Shown here one piece after another: positions 1-9,127 of a stretch of DNA of 64,000 bases. The notes beneath the pieces are model-generated. The model did not search any database and was not told where the DNA came from. It worked only from the letters and a program-made list of their open reading frames with translations. The position numbers and the translations under genes were made by a program. Each line of letters opens with the position of its first letter. The first letter of the stretch is position 1. The DNA is from Streptomyces sennicomposti (GTDB lineage Bacteria; Actinomycetota; Actinomycetes; Streptomycetales; Streptomycetaceae), in NCBI RefSeq assembly GCF_019890635.1, contig NZ_JAIOAB010000025.1, forward strand, positions 28,666-92,665, read 5' to 3'.

Positions 1-1231
1 GCTGGCGCAGTCGGTGGTGGCGCGCGAGGAGACGGCGGCCGGGGTGCGCTACCGGATGCTGGACACGGTGCGGGCCTACGGCGCCCAGTGGCTGGTGGCG
101 GCCGGGGACGCGGAGCGGCTGCGGCGCCGGCACCGCGACTGGTACGTCGGGCTGGCCACCTGGTGCGAGCTGGAGTGGTTCTCGCCCCGGCAGCGGGAGG
201 TGGCGGCGCGGATCGAGGCGGAGCTGCCGAATCTGCGCGCCGCACTGGAGTACTGCATGACCGGCCCGGACGAGGCGCATCTGGGCCAGTACCTGGCGGG
301 CTGCCTGTGGTTCTGCTGGGCGGGGTGCGGGCGGCTGTCGGAGGGCCGGCACTGGCTGGGGCGCGCGGTGGAGCTGGACGGCGGACACGAGCAGTCCCGG
401 CTGCGGGCGCTGGCGATGCTCGGCTATGTGGCGATCCTGCAGGGGGACACGGTGCCGGCGCTGGCCGCGCTGCGCGAGTGCCGGGAGAGCGCCGAGCGCA
501 CGGCGAGCGCGACGGCGCTGGCGTACGCGGAGCACCGCACCGGCTGTCTGGCGCTGATCACGGACGACGTGGAGCGCGCGGAGACGCTGCTGCGCTCGGC
601 GCTGGAGCGGTACCGGGAGCTGGGCGAGCTGAACAGCACGGTGCTGATGGGGCAGGTGGAGCTGGCGATGGCGCGGGCGTTCCAGGGCGATCTGCCGGAC
701 GCGGTGCGGCTGTGCGAGGACGTCCGCCGGGTCTGCGACGACCACGGCGAGCGCTGGACGCGGGCGTACGCGCTGTACGTCCTGGCGTACGCGGCCTGGC
801 GCAAGGGGGATCTGGTCCGCGCCCGAACGCTGCTGGTGGACTGTCTGGGCAGCGCGCACGGGTTCCGCGATCTGCTGGGGTCGGTGCTGGCGGTGGAGCT
901 GCTGGCGCTGGTGACGGTGGCCGAGGGCGACGCGGTGGAGGCGGCGGTGCTGCAGGGCGCGGCGGCCGGCATGTGGCCGTCGGTGGGGCTGCGGCTGTTC
1001 GGGTCGGCGCACTACAACGCGCCGCACGAGCTGTGCGAGGCGATGGCCCGGGAGCTGCTGGGCGACGAGCGGTACGAGGAGTGCGTGCGCCAGGGGGCGG
1101 GGCTCGGCCGGGAGGCGGCGGTGACGCGGGCGCTGCGCGGTTCGCGCACCCGGTCGCTGCGGCGGCTGCCGGCGCCCCGGCCTCCGGGGCCGGTCCGCCG
1201 GCTGCGCTCCCAGCTGTCGAACGGCGACTGA
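1..1231 (+). CDS. C-terminal part of an AfsR/LuxR-type ATPase-TPR transcriptional regulator (5' end outside window)
   Basis: The gene enters from the left edge; 409 residues are visible and the reading frame is open from base 2. The first residues (VVAREETAAGVRYRMLDTVRAYG) match the winged-helix junction that follows the NB-ARC-like ATPase of large actinobacterial regulators of the AfsR/LuxR type. The rest is an alpha-helical, Ala/Leu/Arg-rich repeat region typical of tetratricopeptide sensor domains. No LuxR-type helix-turn-helix is present at the C-terminus, which ends in a Pro/Arg-rich tail, so any DNA-binding domain must lie in the missing N-terminal part. It converges on rpsD, with a shared terminator between them. 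The family assignment is good; target and ligand are unknown. Confidence 0.75.
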   Translation, partial: LAQSVVAREETAAGVRYRMLDTVRAYGAQWLVAAGDAERLRRRHRDWYVGLATWCELEWFSPRQREVAARIEAELPNLRAALEYCMTGPDEAHLGQYLAGCLWFCWAGCGRLSEGRHWLGRAVELDGGHEQSRLRALAMLGYVAILQGDTVPALAALRECRESAERTASATALAYAEHRTGCLALITDDVERAETLLRSALERYRELGELNSTVLMGQVELAMARAFQGDLPDAVRLCEDVRRVCDDHGERWTRAYALYVLAYAAWRKGDLVRARTLLVDCLGSAHGFRDLLGSVLAVELLALVTVAEGDAVEAAVLQGAAAGMWPSVGLRLFGSAHYNAPHELCEAMARELLGDERYEECVRQGAGLGREAAVTRALRGSRTRSLRRLPAPRPPGPVRRLRSQLSNGD

Positions 1232-1271
1232 CCGGCCGGTCAGCTGTGCCCTGGAGGCCCGAAAACGCGCG

Positions 1272-1316
1272 GACCCGCCGTCCCCTCCGCCCGGGCGGGC
1301 GGGGAGACGGCGGGTC
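1272..1316. terminator. bidirectional terminator between the TPR regulator and rpsD
   Basis: An 11-bp perfect outer stem (GACCCGCCGTC at 1272-1282 against its complement at 1306-1316) encloses a further C-run/G-run inner stem. It lies between two convergent genes, so it can end both transcripts. There is no T-tract, as is usual in Streptomyces. Confidence 0.75.
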
Positions 1317-1342
1317 GAGGCGGTGCTACGGCCTGCCGGTGA

Positions 1343-1957
1343 TCAGCGGGCGTAGTACTCGACGACGAGCTGCTCGTCGCAGATCACCGGGATCTCCTTG
1401 CGGTTCGGCTCGCGGTCCAGGCGGAACGCCAGGGCCTTGAGGTTCACCTGGAGGTAGCGCGGGGTCTCGCCCTCGGGGGCGAAGCCACCCTCACGGGCGA
1501 TCGTGAAGAGCGTCTTCTCCTTGGAGCGGTCGCGGACCTGCACGACGTCGTCCGGACGGACACGGAAGGACGGCTTGTCGACCTTCTGGCCGTTGACCTG
1601 GATGTGGCCGTGGACGACCATCTGACGGGCCTGGTAGATCGTGCGGGCGATGCCCGAACGCAGGACCAGCGCGTCGAGGCGGCGCTCCAGCTCGACGATC
1701 AGGGCCTCACCGGTCTTGCCCTGGACCTTGGAGGCACGCTCGTAGGCGCGGACGAGCTGACGCTCGGACACGTCGTACTGCGCGCGCAGACGCTGCTTCT
1801 CGAGCAGACGGACCTTGTAGTCCGAGTTCTGCTTGCGGCCGCGGCCGTGCTCGCCCGGCGGGTAGGGACGGGCCTCGAAGTACTTGACGGCCTTCGGGGT
1901 CAGCGCGATGCCGAGGGCACGCGACTTCTTCACCTTGGGGCGGGACTGGTTCGCCAC
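1343..1957 (-). CDS. rpsD: 30S ribosomal protein S4
   Basis: S4 is a primary 16S rRNA-binding protein that nucleates assembly of the small subunit body. The 204-residue protein starts at GTG (MANQSRPKVKKSRALG) behind GAGAG. The S4 RNA-binding domain occupies about residues 92-150 (RRLDALVLRSGIARTIYQAR). The N-terminal region lacks the CxxC zinc motif, so this is the zinc-independent form of S4. The gene stands alone rather than in the rpsM-rpsK-rpoA operon, as is usual in Streptomyces. The identification is certain. Confidence 0.98.
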   Translation of the reverse strand: MANQSRPKVKKSRALGIALTPKAVKYFEARPYPPGEHGRGRKQNSDYKVRLLEKQRLRAQYDVSERQLVRAYERASKVQGKTGEALIVELERRLDALVLRSGIARTIYQARQMVVHGHIQVNGQKVDKPSFRVRPDDVVQVRDRSKEKTLFTIAREGGFAPEGETPRYLQVNLKALAFRLDREPNRKEIPVICDEQLVVEYYAR

Positions 1958-2281
1958 TGTCTCTCATTTCGTAGTGTTCGGCTCGTCAGGGTTACGGAGG
2001 TCGCATCCGCAGCCGGGAAAACCCGCTGGTCCACGAGGGACCTGCCGGGCAGCCGTTTCCCTGGTCTGGGCACATACGTGCAGCACGCGAGTGGCCCACC
2101 GACCTGTCCCGGAACTCCGGGTGGTGGTGGGCTGCCCGCGACACCGTTCGACGGTGCGCGACGCTCCTGGAGCCGGTCCGTGACGAACCGGGTCTCCGGC
2201 TAGTTGTCCCGCTCTGACGGCACGGGACTCAGCACTCCGCAGCAGTCTACAGGCTGCTGTGACCGCTTCCGACCGAGGTGC
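1958..2281. other. intergenic region between rarA and rpsD
   Basis: About 324 bases hold no credible gene. The region should contain the rpsD promoter and leader, since both neighbours read leftwards. A short inverted repeat (CAGCAG ... CTGCTG, about 2240-2260) just upstream of the rarA stop side may act as a weak terminator for rarA. No promoter could be placed with confidence. Confidence 0.5.
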
Positions 2282-3637
2282 TCACGGACGCTTGCGGCCC
2301 AGGTGCTTGCGGGTCCACTCCACCGCGTCCGCGTAGCGCGCCTCGGCGCCGTGCCGGCTCGGGCTGTAGTACTCGCGGTCCTTGAGGGCGTCCGGCGCGT
2401 ACTGCTGGGCGGCGATGCCCTCGGGCAGGTCATGCGGGTAGACGTAGCCCTGGGCGTGGCCGAGCTTGGCGGCGCCCTTGTAGTGGCCGTCCCGCAGGTG
2501 CGGCGGCACGGACCCGGCCAGCCCCTTGCGCACGTCCTCCAGGGCGGCGCCGATCGCCGTGGTCACCGAGTTGGACTTGGGGGCGAGCGCGAGGGCGATG
2601 GTGGCGTGGCTGAGGGTGAGGGCGGCCTCGGGGAAGCCGATCATGGCGACGGCCTGGGCGGCGGCGACGGCGATCGGCAGCGCGTTCGGGTCGGCGAGGC
2701 CGATGTCCTCGCTGGCGGAGATCATCAGCCGGCGGGCGATGAACCGGGGGTCCTCGCCGGCCTCGATCATCCGGGCCAGGTAGTGCAGGGCGGCGTCGAC
2801 GTCCGAGCCCCGGATGGACTTGATCAGGGCGCTGGCGACGTCGTAGTGCTGGTCGCCGTCGCGGTCGTACTTCACCGCGGCCCGGTCGACCGTCTCCTCC
2901 AGCGTGGTCAGGGAGATCTCGTCCTCGCCCTTGTCGAGGGCGGCCCCGGCGGCGGCCTCCAGCGCGGTCAGCGCCCGGCGGGCGTCGCCGCCGGCGATGC
3001 GCAGCAGATGGTCCTCGGTGTCCTCGGGCAGGGCGACGGCGGACTTCAGGCCCCGCTCGTCGGCGAGGGCGCGGCGCAGCAGGCCGCGCACGTCGTCGTC
3101 GGTGAGGGGTTCGAGGGTGAGCAGCAGGGAGCGGGACAGCAGCGGGGAGATCACCGAGAAGTACGGGTTCTCGGTGGTGGCCGCGATCAGGGTGACCCAG
3201 CGGTTCTCCACCGCCGGGAGCAGGGAGTCCTGCTGCGCCTTGCTGAAGCGGTGGATCTCGTCGAGGAAGAGGACGGTCTCCTGGCCGTACCCGCCGGTGG
3301 CGCGGCGGGCGCCGTCGATGACCGCGCGGACCTCCTTGACGCCCGCGGTGATCGCCGACAGCTCCACGAAGCGCTTGTTGGTGGCCTTGGAGACGACGTA
3401 GGCGAGGGTGGTCTTGCCGGTGCCGGGCGGGCCCCACAGGATCACCGAGGAGGGTCCGGCCGGTCCTCCCGCGCCCTCGCCGACCAGTCGGCGCAGGGGC
3501 GAGCCGGGCTTCAGCAGATGCTGCTGGCCCACCACCTCGTCGAGGGTGCGCGGGCGCATCCGGACGGCCAGCGGGCTGGCGGCCGGGTCCTTCTCCTGGC
3601 GTTCTTCTGCTGCGGCGGTGAACAGGTCGGGCTCCAC
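2282..3637 (-). CDS. rarA: replication-associated recombination protein A (AAA+ ATPase)
   Basis: RarA/MgsA is a clamp-loader-like AAA+ ATPase acting at stalled replication forks. The 451-residue protein carries Walker A GPPGTGKTT at residues 69-77 and Walker B TVLFLDEIHRF near 121-131, followed by the sensor region and the C-terminal tetramerisation domain of the MgsA/WRNIP1 family. The length matches the family. The GTG start (VEPDLF) is used because nothing conserved lies upstream. It is transcribed leftwards towards rpsD, 324 bases away. The AAA+ signature alone could suggest RuvB or DnaX, but a separate ruvB is present at 16.2 kb and the C-terminal half is RarA-like. Confidence 0.93.
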   Translation of the reverse strand: MEPDLFTAAAEERQEKDPAASPLAVRMRPRTLDEVVGQQHLLKPGSPLRRLVGEGAGGPAGPSSVILWGPPGTGKTTLAYVVSKATNKRFVELSAITAGVKEVRAVIDGARRATGGYGQETVLFLDEIHRFSKAQQDSLLPAVENRWVTLIAATTENPYFSVISPLLSRSLLLTLEPLTDDDVRGLLRRALADERGLKSAVALPEDTEDHLLRIAGGDARRALTALEAAAGAALDKGEDEISLTTLEETVDRAAVKYDRDGDQHYDVASALIKSIRGSDVDAALHYLARMIEAGEDPRFIARRLMISASEDIGLADPNALPIAVAAAQAVAMIGFPEAALTLSHATIALALAPKSNSVTTAIGAALEDVRKGLAGSVPPHLRDGHYKGAAKLGHAQGYVYPHDLPEGIAAQQYAPDALKDREYYSPSRHGAEARYADAVEWTRKHLGRKRP

Positions 3638-3753
3638 ACGGAAACCCTATGGCACGCCACTGACAACGCCGTGGGCCGCCGGACCCGGCGGCCCGCCCGG
3701 GCCGGGGGACACAGGCCCGGCGGCTCGGGCCGAGAGGGTTCGGGCCCGGCGGC

Positions 3754-4410
3754 TCAGGCCCAGAGGCTGCTGCCCCAGCGGGTGAGGATCAGCATGGCGA
3801 TGACGCCGGTGTGGGTGACCGGGAGCACCCAGGTGAACTCGGCGAGGAACGACTTCACCTGGCGCGGGGCGGGCAGGAAGTCGTTGCGGATGTTGAAGGA
3901 GGTGACGTACCAGAACAGGGTGAGGGTGGCGACCCAGGCCAGGGAGCACCACAGGCACAGGGCGTTGATCCGGTACAGCGACTGGTACTGGAGCCAGGTC
4001 ACGAAGCAGACGCCGAAGAGCGTGCCGGCGTTGAAGGTGAGCCAGTACCAGCGCGGGAAGCGGGCGCGGGCCAGCAGGCTCATGCCGACGCAGATCACGA
4101 TGCCGTACGCGACCAGGCCGAGCATGGGGTTCGGGAACCCGAAGACCGAGGCCTGCTTGCTCTCCATGACGCTGCCGCAGGAGATGATCGGGTTGATGCT
4201 GCAGTTCGGAGTGTAGGTCTTGCCGGCGAGCTTGGCCTCGAGGATCTTCTGCTTGTCGATCGTGATGACCCAGGCGGCGAGCAGTCCGGCGGCGCCGCAG
4301 ATCACCAGCAGCAGGGCGAGGGCGCGGCTGCCGCCGGCCGTCCGGGGTCCGGGGGCCGCGGGCTCGGAGTCGGGCTCCATGGAGACGTCCTTGACTGTCG
4401 TCTTGCTCAT
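3754..4410 (-). CDS. vitamin K epoxide reductase (VKOR) family membrane protein
   Basis: VKOR-like proteins reoxidise periplasmic thiol oxidoreductases using membrane quinones. The 218-residue protein has about five membrane segments, a first cysteine pair (NCSINPIISCGSV) and the redox CxxC motif in INALCLWCSLAW, which are the features of bacterial VKOR. I chose the ATG at 4410 (MSKTTVKD). A second in-frame ATG at 4380 (MEPDSEP) has the better Shine-Dalgarno (AAGGA, 7 bases upstream) and could be the real start; the first 10 residues are therefore uncertain. It may serve DsbA-like partners such as the CPDC protein at 39.8 kb, but that is inference. Confidence 0.88.
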   Translation of the reverse strand: MSKTTVKDVSMEPDSEPAAPGPRTAGGSRALALLLVICGAAGLLAAWVITIDKQKILEAKLAGKTYTPNCSINPIISCGSVMESKQASVFGFPNPMLGLVAYGIVICVGMSLLARARFPRWYWLTFNAGTLFGVCFVTWLQYQSLYRINALCLWCSLAWVATLTLFWYVTSFNIRNDFLPAPRQVKSFLAEFTWVLPVTHTGVIAMLILTRWGSSLWA

Positions 4411-4678
4411 CACGCCGATTCCGTCGCTCGAGAGTCGGAGGTGCTTCGGGCAGGGCCATTGTGCCGCACGCGCGCGCGTGTTCACCGTTCGATGGGGATA
4501 AGGAAACGGGCGCGAGAGGTGTGGCCACCGCCTGTGGGACCGGTACCGGCGGCCGGGAGCGGCGTTCACCTCCGTCCGCCGAAACCGCCCGACATGACGA
4601 ACGGGCGCGCACGAAGTTGACGCCCCGCCGGTGCGTCCACGTCCGGCGGCACGCGCGCGGGCCGAGGCCCCCACACGG
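4411..4678. other. intergenic region between hisS and the VKOR gene
   Basis: No credible gene is seen. The region carries the VKOR promoter side and a stretch of alternating CGCG near 4470-4480. Open frames crossing it have no recognisable similarity and no good ribosome binding site. Confidence 0.5.
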
Positions 4679-4715
4679 CAGGGCGCCGGACTCCGCGCGG
4701 GAGTCCGGCGCCCTG
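4679..4715 (-). terminator. hisS terminator
   Basis: A perfect 16-bp stem (4679-4694 against 4700-4715) with a 5-base GCGCG loop lies 17 bases after the hisS stop codon. It is one of the strongest hairpins in the window. Confidence 0.85.
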
Positions 4716-4731
4716 GGACGCGCGGGAAGCG

Positions 4732-5994
4732 TCAGCCGAGCCGGGACTCCAGCTCCGCCACGATCTCGTTCACGCCGATGGCCGCCTGCTCGCCGGACTC
4801 CATGTCCTTGAGCTGGACGACGCCCTCGGCCAGGTCGCGCTCGCCCATCACCAGGGCGTAGCGCGCGCCCGAGCGGTTGGCCGCCTTCATGGCCGCCTTC
4901 AGGCCCTTGCCGCCGTAGGAGAAGTCGGCGGCGACGCCGTTCTTGCGCAGCTCGGTGACCTTGGCGAACAGGACGCGGCGCGCCTCCTCGCCGAGCGGGA
5001 CCGCGAACACGCTGGTGGTGGCGGGAAGCTGGAGTTCGACGCCCTCCGCCTCCAGGGCGAGGACCGTGCGGTCCACGCCGAGCGCCCAGCCGACCGAGGG
5101 CAGCGCGGGGCCGCCGATCATCTCGGACAGGCCGTCGTAGCGGCCGCCGCCGCCGACCGCGGACTGCGAGCCGAGGCCGTCGTGCACGAACTCGAAGGTG
5201 GTGCGCGTGTAGTAGTCCAGGCCGCGGACCAGCTTGGGGTCGTCCTCGAAGGAGACGCCGGCCGCGGTGATCAGCTCGCGGACCTCCTCGTGGTACGCCT
5301 TGCAGGCGTCGCACAGGTAGTCGCGCAGCAGCGGGGCGTCGGTGAGCTGCTTCTGCACGTCGGGGCGCTTGTCGTCGAGCACGCGCAGCGGGTTGATCTC
5401 CGCGCGGCGCAGCGTGTCCTCGTCCAGATCCAGGCCGCGCAGGAAGTCCTGGAGCGCCGCGCGGTAGATCGGGCGGCACTCCTTGTCGCCCAGGCTGTTG
5501 AGCAGGATGCGGAAGTTCCTCAGGCCCAGCGAGCGGTAGGCCTGGTCGGCCAGGATGATCAGCTCGGCGTCGAGCGCCGGGTCCTCCGCTCCGATCGCCT
5601 CGGCGCCCACCTGGGAGAAGTGGCGGTAGCGGCCCTTCTGGGGGCGCTCGTAGCGGTAGTAGGAGCCGGAGTACCAGAGCTTGACCGGCAGATTGCCGGC
5701 CTTGTGCAGGTTGGCCTCCAGGGCCGCGCGCAGCACGGAGGCGGTGCCCTCCGGGCGCAGGGCGAGCTTGTCGCCGCCCTTGGTCTCGAAGGCGTACATC
5801 TCCTTGGTGACGATGTCGGTGGACTCGCCGACACCGCGCGCGAAGAGTTCGACGTTCTCGAAGCCGGGCGTCTCGATGTAGCCGTAGCCGGAGTTGCGCA
5901 GCGGGGCGGCGATGGCCTCGCGCACCGCCAGGAACTTCGCGGAGTCCGGCGGGATCAGGTCGTAGGTGCCCTTGGGGGCCTTGAAGGTGCTCAC
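4732..5994 (-). CDS. hisS: histidyl-tRNA synthetase
   Basis: This class II aminoacyl-tRNA synthetase charges tRNA-His. The 420-residue protein starts at GTG 5994 (VSTFKAPKGTYDLIPPDSAK), matching the conserved family N-terminus; the frame is open another 52 codons upstream, but that part overlaps the MBL gene and is not conserved. Class II motif 2 (YYRYERPQKGRYRHFSQVG) and the histidine-specific signature LVRGLDYYTRTTFE are intact, and the anticodon-binding domain forms the C-terminus. It lies 11 bases downstream of the MBL-fold gene and probably shares its transcript. A strong terminator follows. Confidence 0.97.
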   Translation of the reverse strand: MSTFKAPKGTYDLIPPDSAKFLAVREAIAAPLRNSGYGYIETPGFENVELFARGVGESTDIVTKEMYAFETKGGDKLALRPEGTASVLRAALEANLHKAGNLPVKLWYSGSYYRYERPQKGRYRHFSQVGAEAIGAEDPALDAELIILADQAYRSLGLRNFRILLNSLGDKECRPIYRAALQDFLRGLDLDEDTLRRAEINPLRVLDDKRPDVQKQLTDAPLLRDYLCDACKAYHEEVRELITAAGVSFEDDPKLVRGLDYYTRTTFEFVHDGLGSQSAVGGGGRYDGLSEMIGGPALPSVGWALGVDRTVLALEAEGVELQLPATTSVFAVPLGEEARRVLFAKVTELRKNGVAADFSYGGKGLKAAMKAANRSGARYALVMGERDLAEGVVQLKDMESGEQAAIGVNEIVAELESRLG

Positions 5995-6005
5995 GAAGTC
6001 TCTCG

Positions 6006-6713
6006 TCACATTCCTCGTCGGGGAGCGTCGCCCGCTCCCTGGCCGGCCGCCACCTGCCGCAGATACGGGTTGGTGGCGCGCTCCTGGCCGATGGTCGTCT
6101 GGGGGCCGTGGCCGGACAGCACCACGGTCGAGTCGTCGAGCGGCAGGCACACGCGGGCCAGCGAGTCGAGCATCTCGGCCATGTCACCGCCGGGCAGGTC
6201 GGTGCGTCCGATGGAGCCGGCGAACAGCAGATCCCCGGAGAAGAAGACCTGCGGGATGTCCGCGGTCTCGGGCATCCGGAACGTCACCGACCCCTTGGTA
6301 TGGCCCGGCGCGTGCGCGACGGAGAACTCCAGACCGGCCAGCTCCAGCCTGGCGCCGTCGGCCAGTTCCTCGACGTCGTCCGGCTCCCCCACGGTCAGCT
6401 CGCCCATCAGCGGCATGCCGATGGAACGGCCGAGGGCCTTCTCGGGGTCGCTCATCATGTACCGGTCGGCCGGGTGGATCCAGGCGGGTACGCCGTGTGC
6501 TCCGCACACCGGGACGACCGAGGCCACGTGGTCGATGTGGCCGTGGGTGAGGACGACGGCGACGGGCTTGAGCCGATGCTTCTTCAGCGCTTCCTCGACG
6601 CCTGGGGCGGCCTGGTGGCCGGGGTCGATGATCACGCACTCCTCACCGGCGGCGGGGGCGACGAGATAGCAGTTCGTCCCCCAGGCCCCGGCGGGGAACC
6701 CGGCAATGAGCAC
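6006..6713 (-). CDS. MBL-fold metallo-hydrolase (glyoxalase II-like)
   Basis: The 235-residue protein is a metallo-beta-lactamase-fold hydrolase. It has the metal-binding motif THGHIDH, a downstream histidine (HAPGHTKGS), the Asp ligand (FFSGDLLF) and the final LSGHG. These fit glyoxalase II-type thioesterases, but substrate cannot be assigned. The GTG start at 6713 follows GAAGGACG. It is the first gene of the leftward pair with hisS, an arrangement common in actinomycetes, and is divergent from the cyclophilin gene. Confidence 0.88.
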   Translation of the reverse strand: MLIAGFPAGAWGTNCYLVAPAAGEECVIIDPGHQAAPGVEEALKKHRLKPVAVVLTHGHIDHVASVVPVCGAHGVPAWIHPADRYMMSDPEKALGRSIGMPLMGELTVGEPDDVEELADGARLELAGLEFSVAHAPGHTKGSVTFRMPETADIPQVFFSGDLLFAGSIGRTDLPGGDMAEMLDSLARVCLPLDDSTVVLSGHGPQTTIGQERATNPYLRQVAAGQGAGDAPRRGM

Positions 6714-6892
6714 GATCGTCCTTCGTTTGTGTCGATAAGGGAGGGCATCGGGCGGCTACGCCTGTGATCCGAGCCTACCGGCGCTGCCGGATCCTCAGCT
6801 AACCCATATACGGTACGGGGCACACGCAGGCGGTCGGCTCACGGGACGCGCGCGTACCCGTCGACACATGAGACGCATGAGGAGAGAACCCG

Positions 6893-7732
6893 GTGGTCAG
6901 CCAGGAGCAGCGGCGGCGTCAGCTCGCCCGGGAGAAGTTCTTGCGGCAGCAGCAGCGGCGCACCGAGGCGCGGCGCAAGGCGCGTGTGCGCAACTCGGTG
7001 ATCGCGTCGGTGCTCGGCGTGGTCGTCATCGCCGGTGCGGCGCTGTACACGACCGGGGCCCTCAAGAGCGACAAGGACGACAGCAAGTCGAACGCGGGCG
7101 CGGAGGTCTCCCCCAGCGCCACCAGCAAGGCGCCGGACCCGTGCGCCAAGCCGGCCGCGGGCTCGGTGAAGAAGCTGAGCTGGAAGAAGGAGCCGGCGAT
7201 GAAGATCGACACGTCGGCGAAGTACACGATGAAGCTGGCCACGACGTGCGGTGACATAGACATCGCGCTGAAGGCGGGCGCGGCGCCGCACACGGTGAAC
7301 TCGTTCGACTTCCTGGCGGGCCAGGGCTACTTCGACCACACCAAGTGCCACCGGCTCACCACCGCCGGCATCTACGTGCTCCAGTGCGGCGACCCGCAGG
7401 GGCAGGGCACGGGCGGTCCCGGCTACACGATCCCGGACGAGAACCTCAAGGACAAGAGCCTGACCGGCAACGTCTACCCGGCGGGCACGGTGGCGATGGC
7501 GAACCAGTACGACGCCTCCAGCGGGCAGGGCCGCAACTCCGGCGGCAGCCAGTTCTTCCTCGTCTACCAGGACAGCCAGCTTCCGCCCAACTACACCCCC
7601 TTCGGTACGATTTCAGAGTCCGGGCTGAAGGTGCTGAAGAAGATCGCCGCCGCGGGCGAGAACACCGGGGCCGGCGACGGGGCGCCCAACGCGACGGTCG
7701 TCATCAACAAGGCCACGGTCACGAAATCCTGA
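6893..7732 (+). CDS. membrane-anchored cyclophilin-type peptidyl-prolyl cis-trans isomerase
   Basis: The 279-residue protein has a basic, Arg/Gln-rich cytoplasmic N-terminus (about 33 residues), one membrane segment (VIASVLGVVVIAGAALYTT) and a Lys/Ser-rich linker, followed by a cyclophilin domain exposed outside. The domain shows family signatures such as GGPGYTIPDE, MANQYDASSGQGRNSGGSQFF and FGTI. The catalytic arginine seen in classical cyclophilins (FHRV) is replaced here: CHRLTT retains the HR pair. The GTG start follows GGAGAG with 6-base spacing. It probably assists folding of secreted proteins. It is divergent from the MBL gene and reads towards the DUF349 gene. Confidence 0.9.
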   Translation: MVSQEQRRRQLAREKFLRQQQRRTEARRKARVRNSVIASVLGVVVIAGAALYTTGALKSDKDDSKSNAGAEVSPSATSKAPDPCAKPAAGSVKKLSWKKEPAMKIDTSAKYTMKLATTCGDIDIALKAGAAPHTVNSFDFLAGQGYFDHTKCHRLTTAGIYVLQCGDPQGQGTGGPGYTIPDENLKDKSLTGNVYPAGTVAMANQYDASSGQGRNSGGSQFFLVYQDSQLPPNYTPFGTISESGLKVLKKIAAAGENTGAGDGAPNATVVINKATVTKS

Positions 7733-7816
7733 TCGTCAACTGCGTAATTTCGGTCGTGCTGGATGCGGACAGGCAACCCGCCGGTCGCCTATGTTGGCCG
7801 TGACGAAACTGTGGAC

Positions 7817-7854
7817 GATGCCCGGGGGAGCCACGAAGCCCCCTCGCGGGCATC
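7817..7854 (+). promoter_or_regulatory. stem-loop in the leader of the DUF349 gene
   Basis: GATGCCCG at 7817-7824 pairs with CGGGCATC at 7847-7854, with additional G-run/C-run pairing inside. The hairpin ends 16 bases before the GTG start, just ahead of the GGAGGAG ribosome binding site. It could terminate the upstream cyclophilin transcript or modulate translation of the next gene; the sequence alone does not decide. Confidence 0.5.
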
Positions 7855-7870
7855 ATGTGGAGGAGGCGCT

Positions 7871-9100
7871 GTGAGCAGCGACCCGTGGGGCCGCGTCGAC
7901 GAGACGGGGACCGTGTACGTGCGGACGGCCGACGGCGAGCAGGTCGTCGGTTCCTGGCAGGCCGGCTCCCCCGAGGAGGCGCTGGCCTACTTCGAGCGCA
8001 AGTACGAGGGCCTGGTTGTCGAGATCGGCCTCCTCGAGAAGCGAGTGCGGACCACCGACCTGTCGTCGAAGGACGCGCAGGCCGCCATCGGCCACCTTCG
8101 GGAGCAGATCGACGCGCACCACGCGGTCGGTGATCTCGACGCGCTGCGCGCCCGCCTGGACAAGCTGGTCGAGACCGTCGAGGCGCGGCGCGAGGAGCGC
8201 AAGGCGCAGCGCGCCCGGCAGACGGACGAGGCCCGGCACGCCAAGGAGGCGCTGGTCGCGGAGGCGGAGGAGCTGGCCCGCTCGGACCAGTGGCGGGTGG
8301 CCGGTGAGCGGCTGCGGGCGCTGGTGGACACCTGGAAGGGGCTGCCGCGGCTGGACCGCAAGTCGGACGACGAGCTGTGGCACCGCTTCTCGCACGCCCG
8401 GTCGGCGTTCTCCAAGCGGCGCAAGGCGCATTTCGCGCAGCTGGACGCGCAGCGCGAGGAGGCCCGCCGGGTCAAGGAGCGGCTGGTCGCCGAGGCGGAG
8501 GCGCTGTCGGGTTCGACGGACTGGGGTCCGACGGCGGCCCGCTACCGGGATCTGATGGCCGAGTGGAAGGCCGCGGGCCGGGCGCAGCGGGAGCACGAGG
8601 ACGATCTGTGGAACCGTTTCCGCGGCGCCCAGGACGTGTTCTTCGCCGCGCGCGGTTCGGTGTTCGCCGAGCGCGACGCCGAGCAGGCGGAGAACCTCAA
8701 GCTGAAGGAGGAGCTGGCCGAGGAGGCCGAGCGGCTGCTGCCGATCGCCGATCTGAAGGCCGCCCGGGCCGCCTTCCGCTCGATCAACGAGCGCTGGGAG
8801 GCGATCGGCCATGTGCCGCGCGACGCCCGGCCCAAGGTCGAGGGCCGGATGCACGCGGTGGAGCGGGCTCTGCAGGAGGCCGAGGAGGCCGAGTGGCGCC
8901 GGACGAACCCGGAGGCGCGTGCGCGTGCCGAGGGTCTGACCGGTCAGCTGCAGGCCGCCGTGGACAAGCTCCGGGGCCAGATCGAGCAGGCGCGCGCCCA
9001 GGGCAACACCGCCCGGGCCGACAAGCTGGAGAAGGAACTGGAGGGCCGTCAGGCGCTTCTGGACCAGGCTCTGAAGGGTCTGCAGGAGTTCGGCGGCTGA
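7871..9100 (+). CDS. DUF349 domain-containing protein
   Basis: The 409-residue protein is highly charged and helical, with three DUF349 units visible as repeated W-K-x-[AL]-G-R/W-x-R-F patterns (DTWKGLPRLDRKSDDELWHRF, EWKAAGRAQREHEDDLWNRF, NERWEAIGHVPRDARPKVEGR) and a long coiled-coil tail. The function of DUF349 in actinomycetes is not established. I chose GTG 7871 (VSSDPWGRVDETG) because GGAGGAG lies 7 bases upstream; an in-frame start 36 codons earlier has no such site and encodes nonconserved sequence. It converges on relA across a perfect 16-bp hairpin. Confidence 0.9.
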   Translation: MSSDPWGRVDETGTVYVRTADGEQVVGSWQAGSPEEALAYFERKYEGLVVEIGLLEKRVRTTDLSSKDAQAAIGHLREQIDAHHAVGDLDALRARLDKLVETVEARREERKAQRARQTDEARHAKEALVAEAEELARSDQWRVAGERLRALVDTWKGLPRLDRKSDDELWHRFSHARSAFSKRRKAHFAQLDAQREEARRVKERLVAEAEALSGSTDWGPTAARYRDLMAEWKAAGRAQREHEDDLWNRFRGAQDVFFAARGSVFAERDAEQAENLKLKEELAEEAERLLPIADLKAARAAFRSINERWEAIGHVPRDARPKVEGRMHAVERALQEAEEAEWRRTNPEARARAEGLTGQLQAAVDKLRGQIEQARAQGNTARADKLEKELEGRQALLDQALKGLQEFGG

Positions 9101-9127
9101 GGCTGAGGCGACCCGGTCGCGTGTGAC

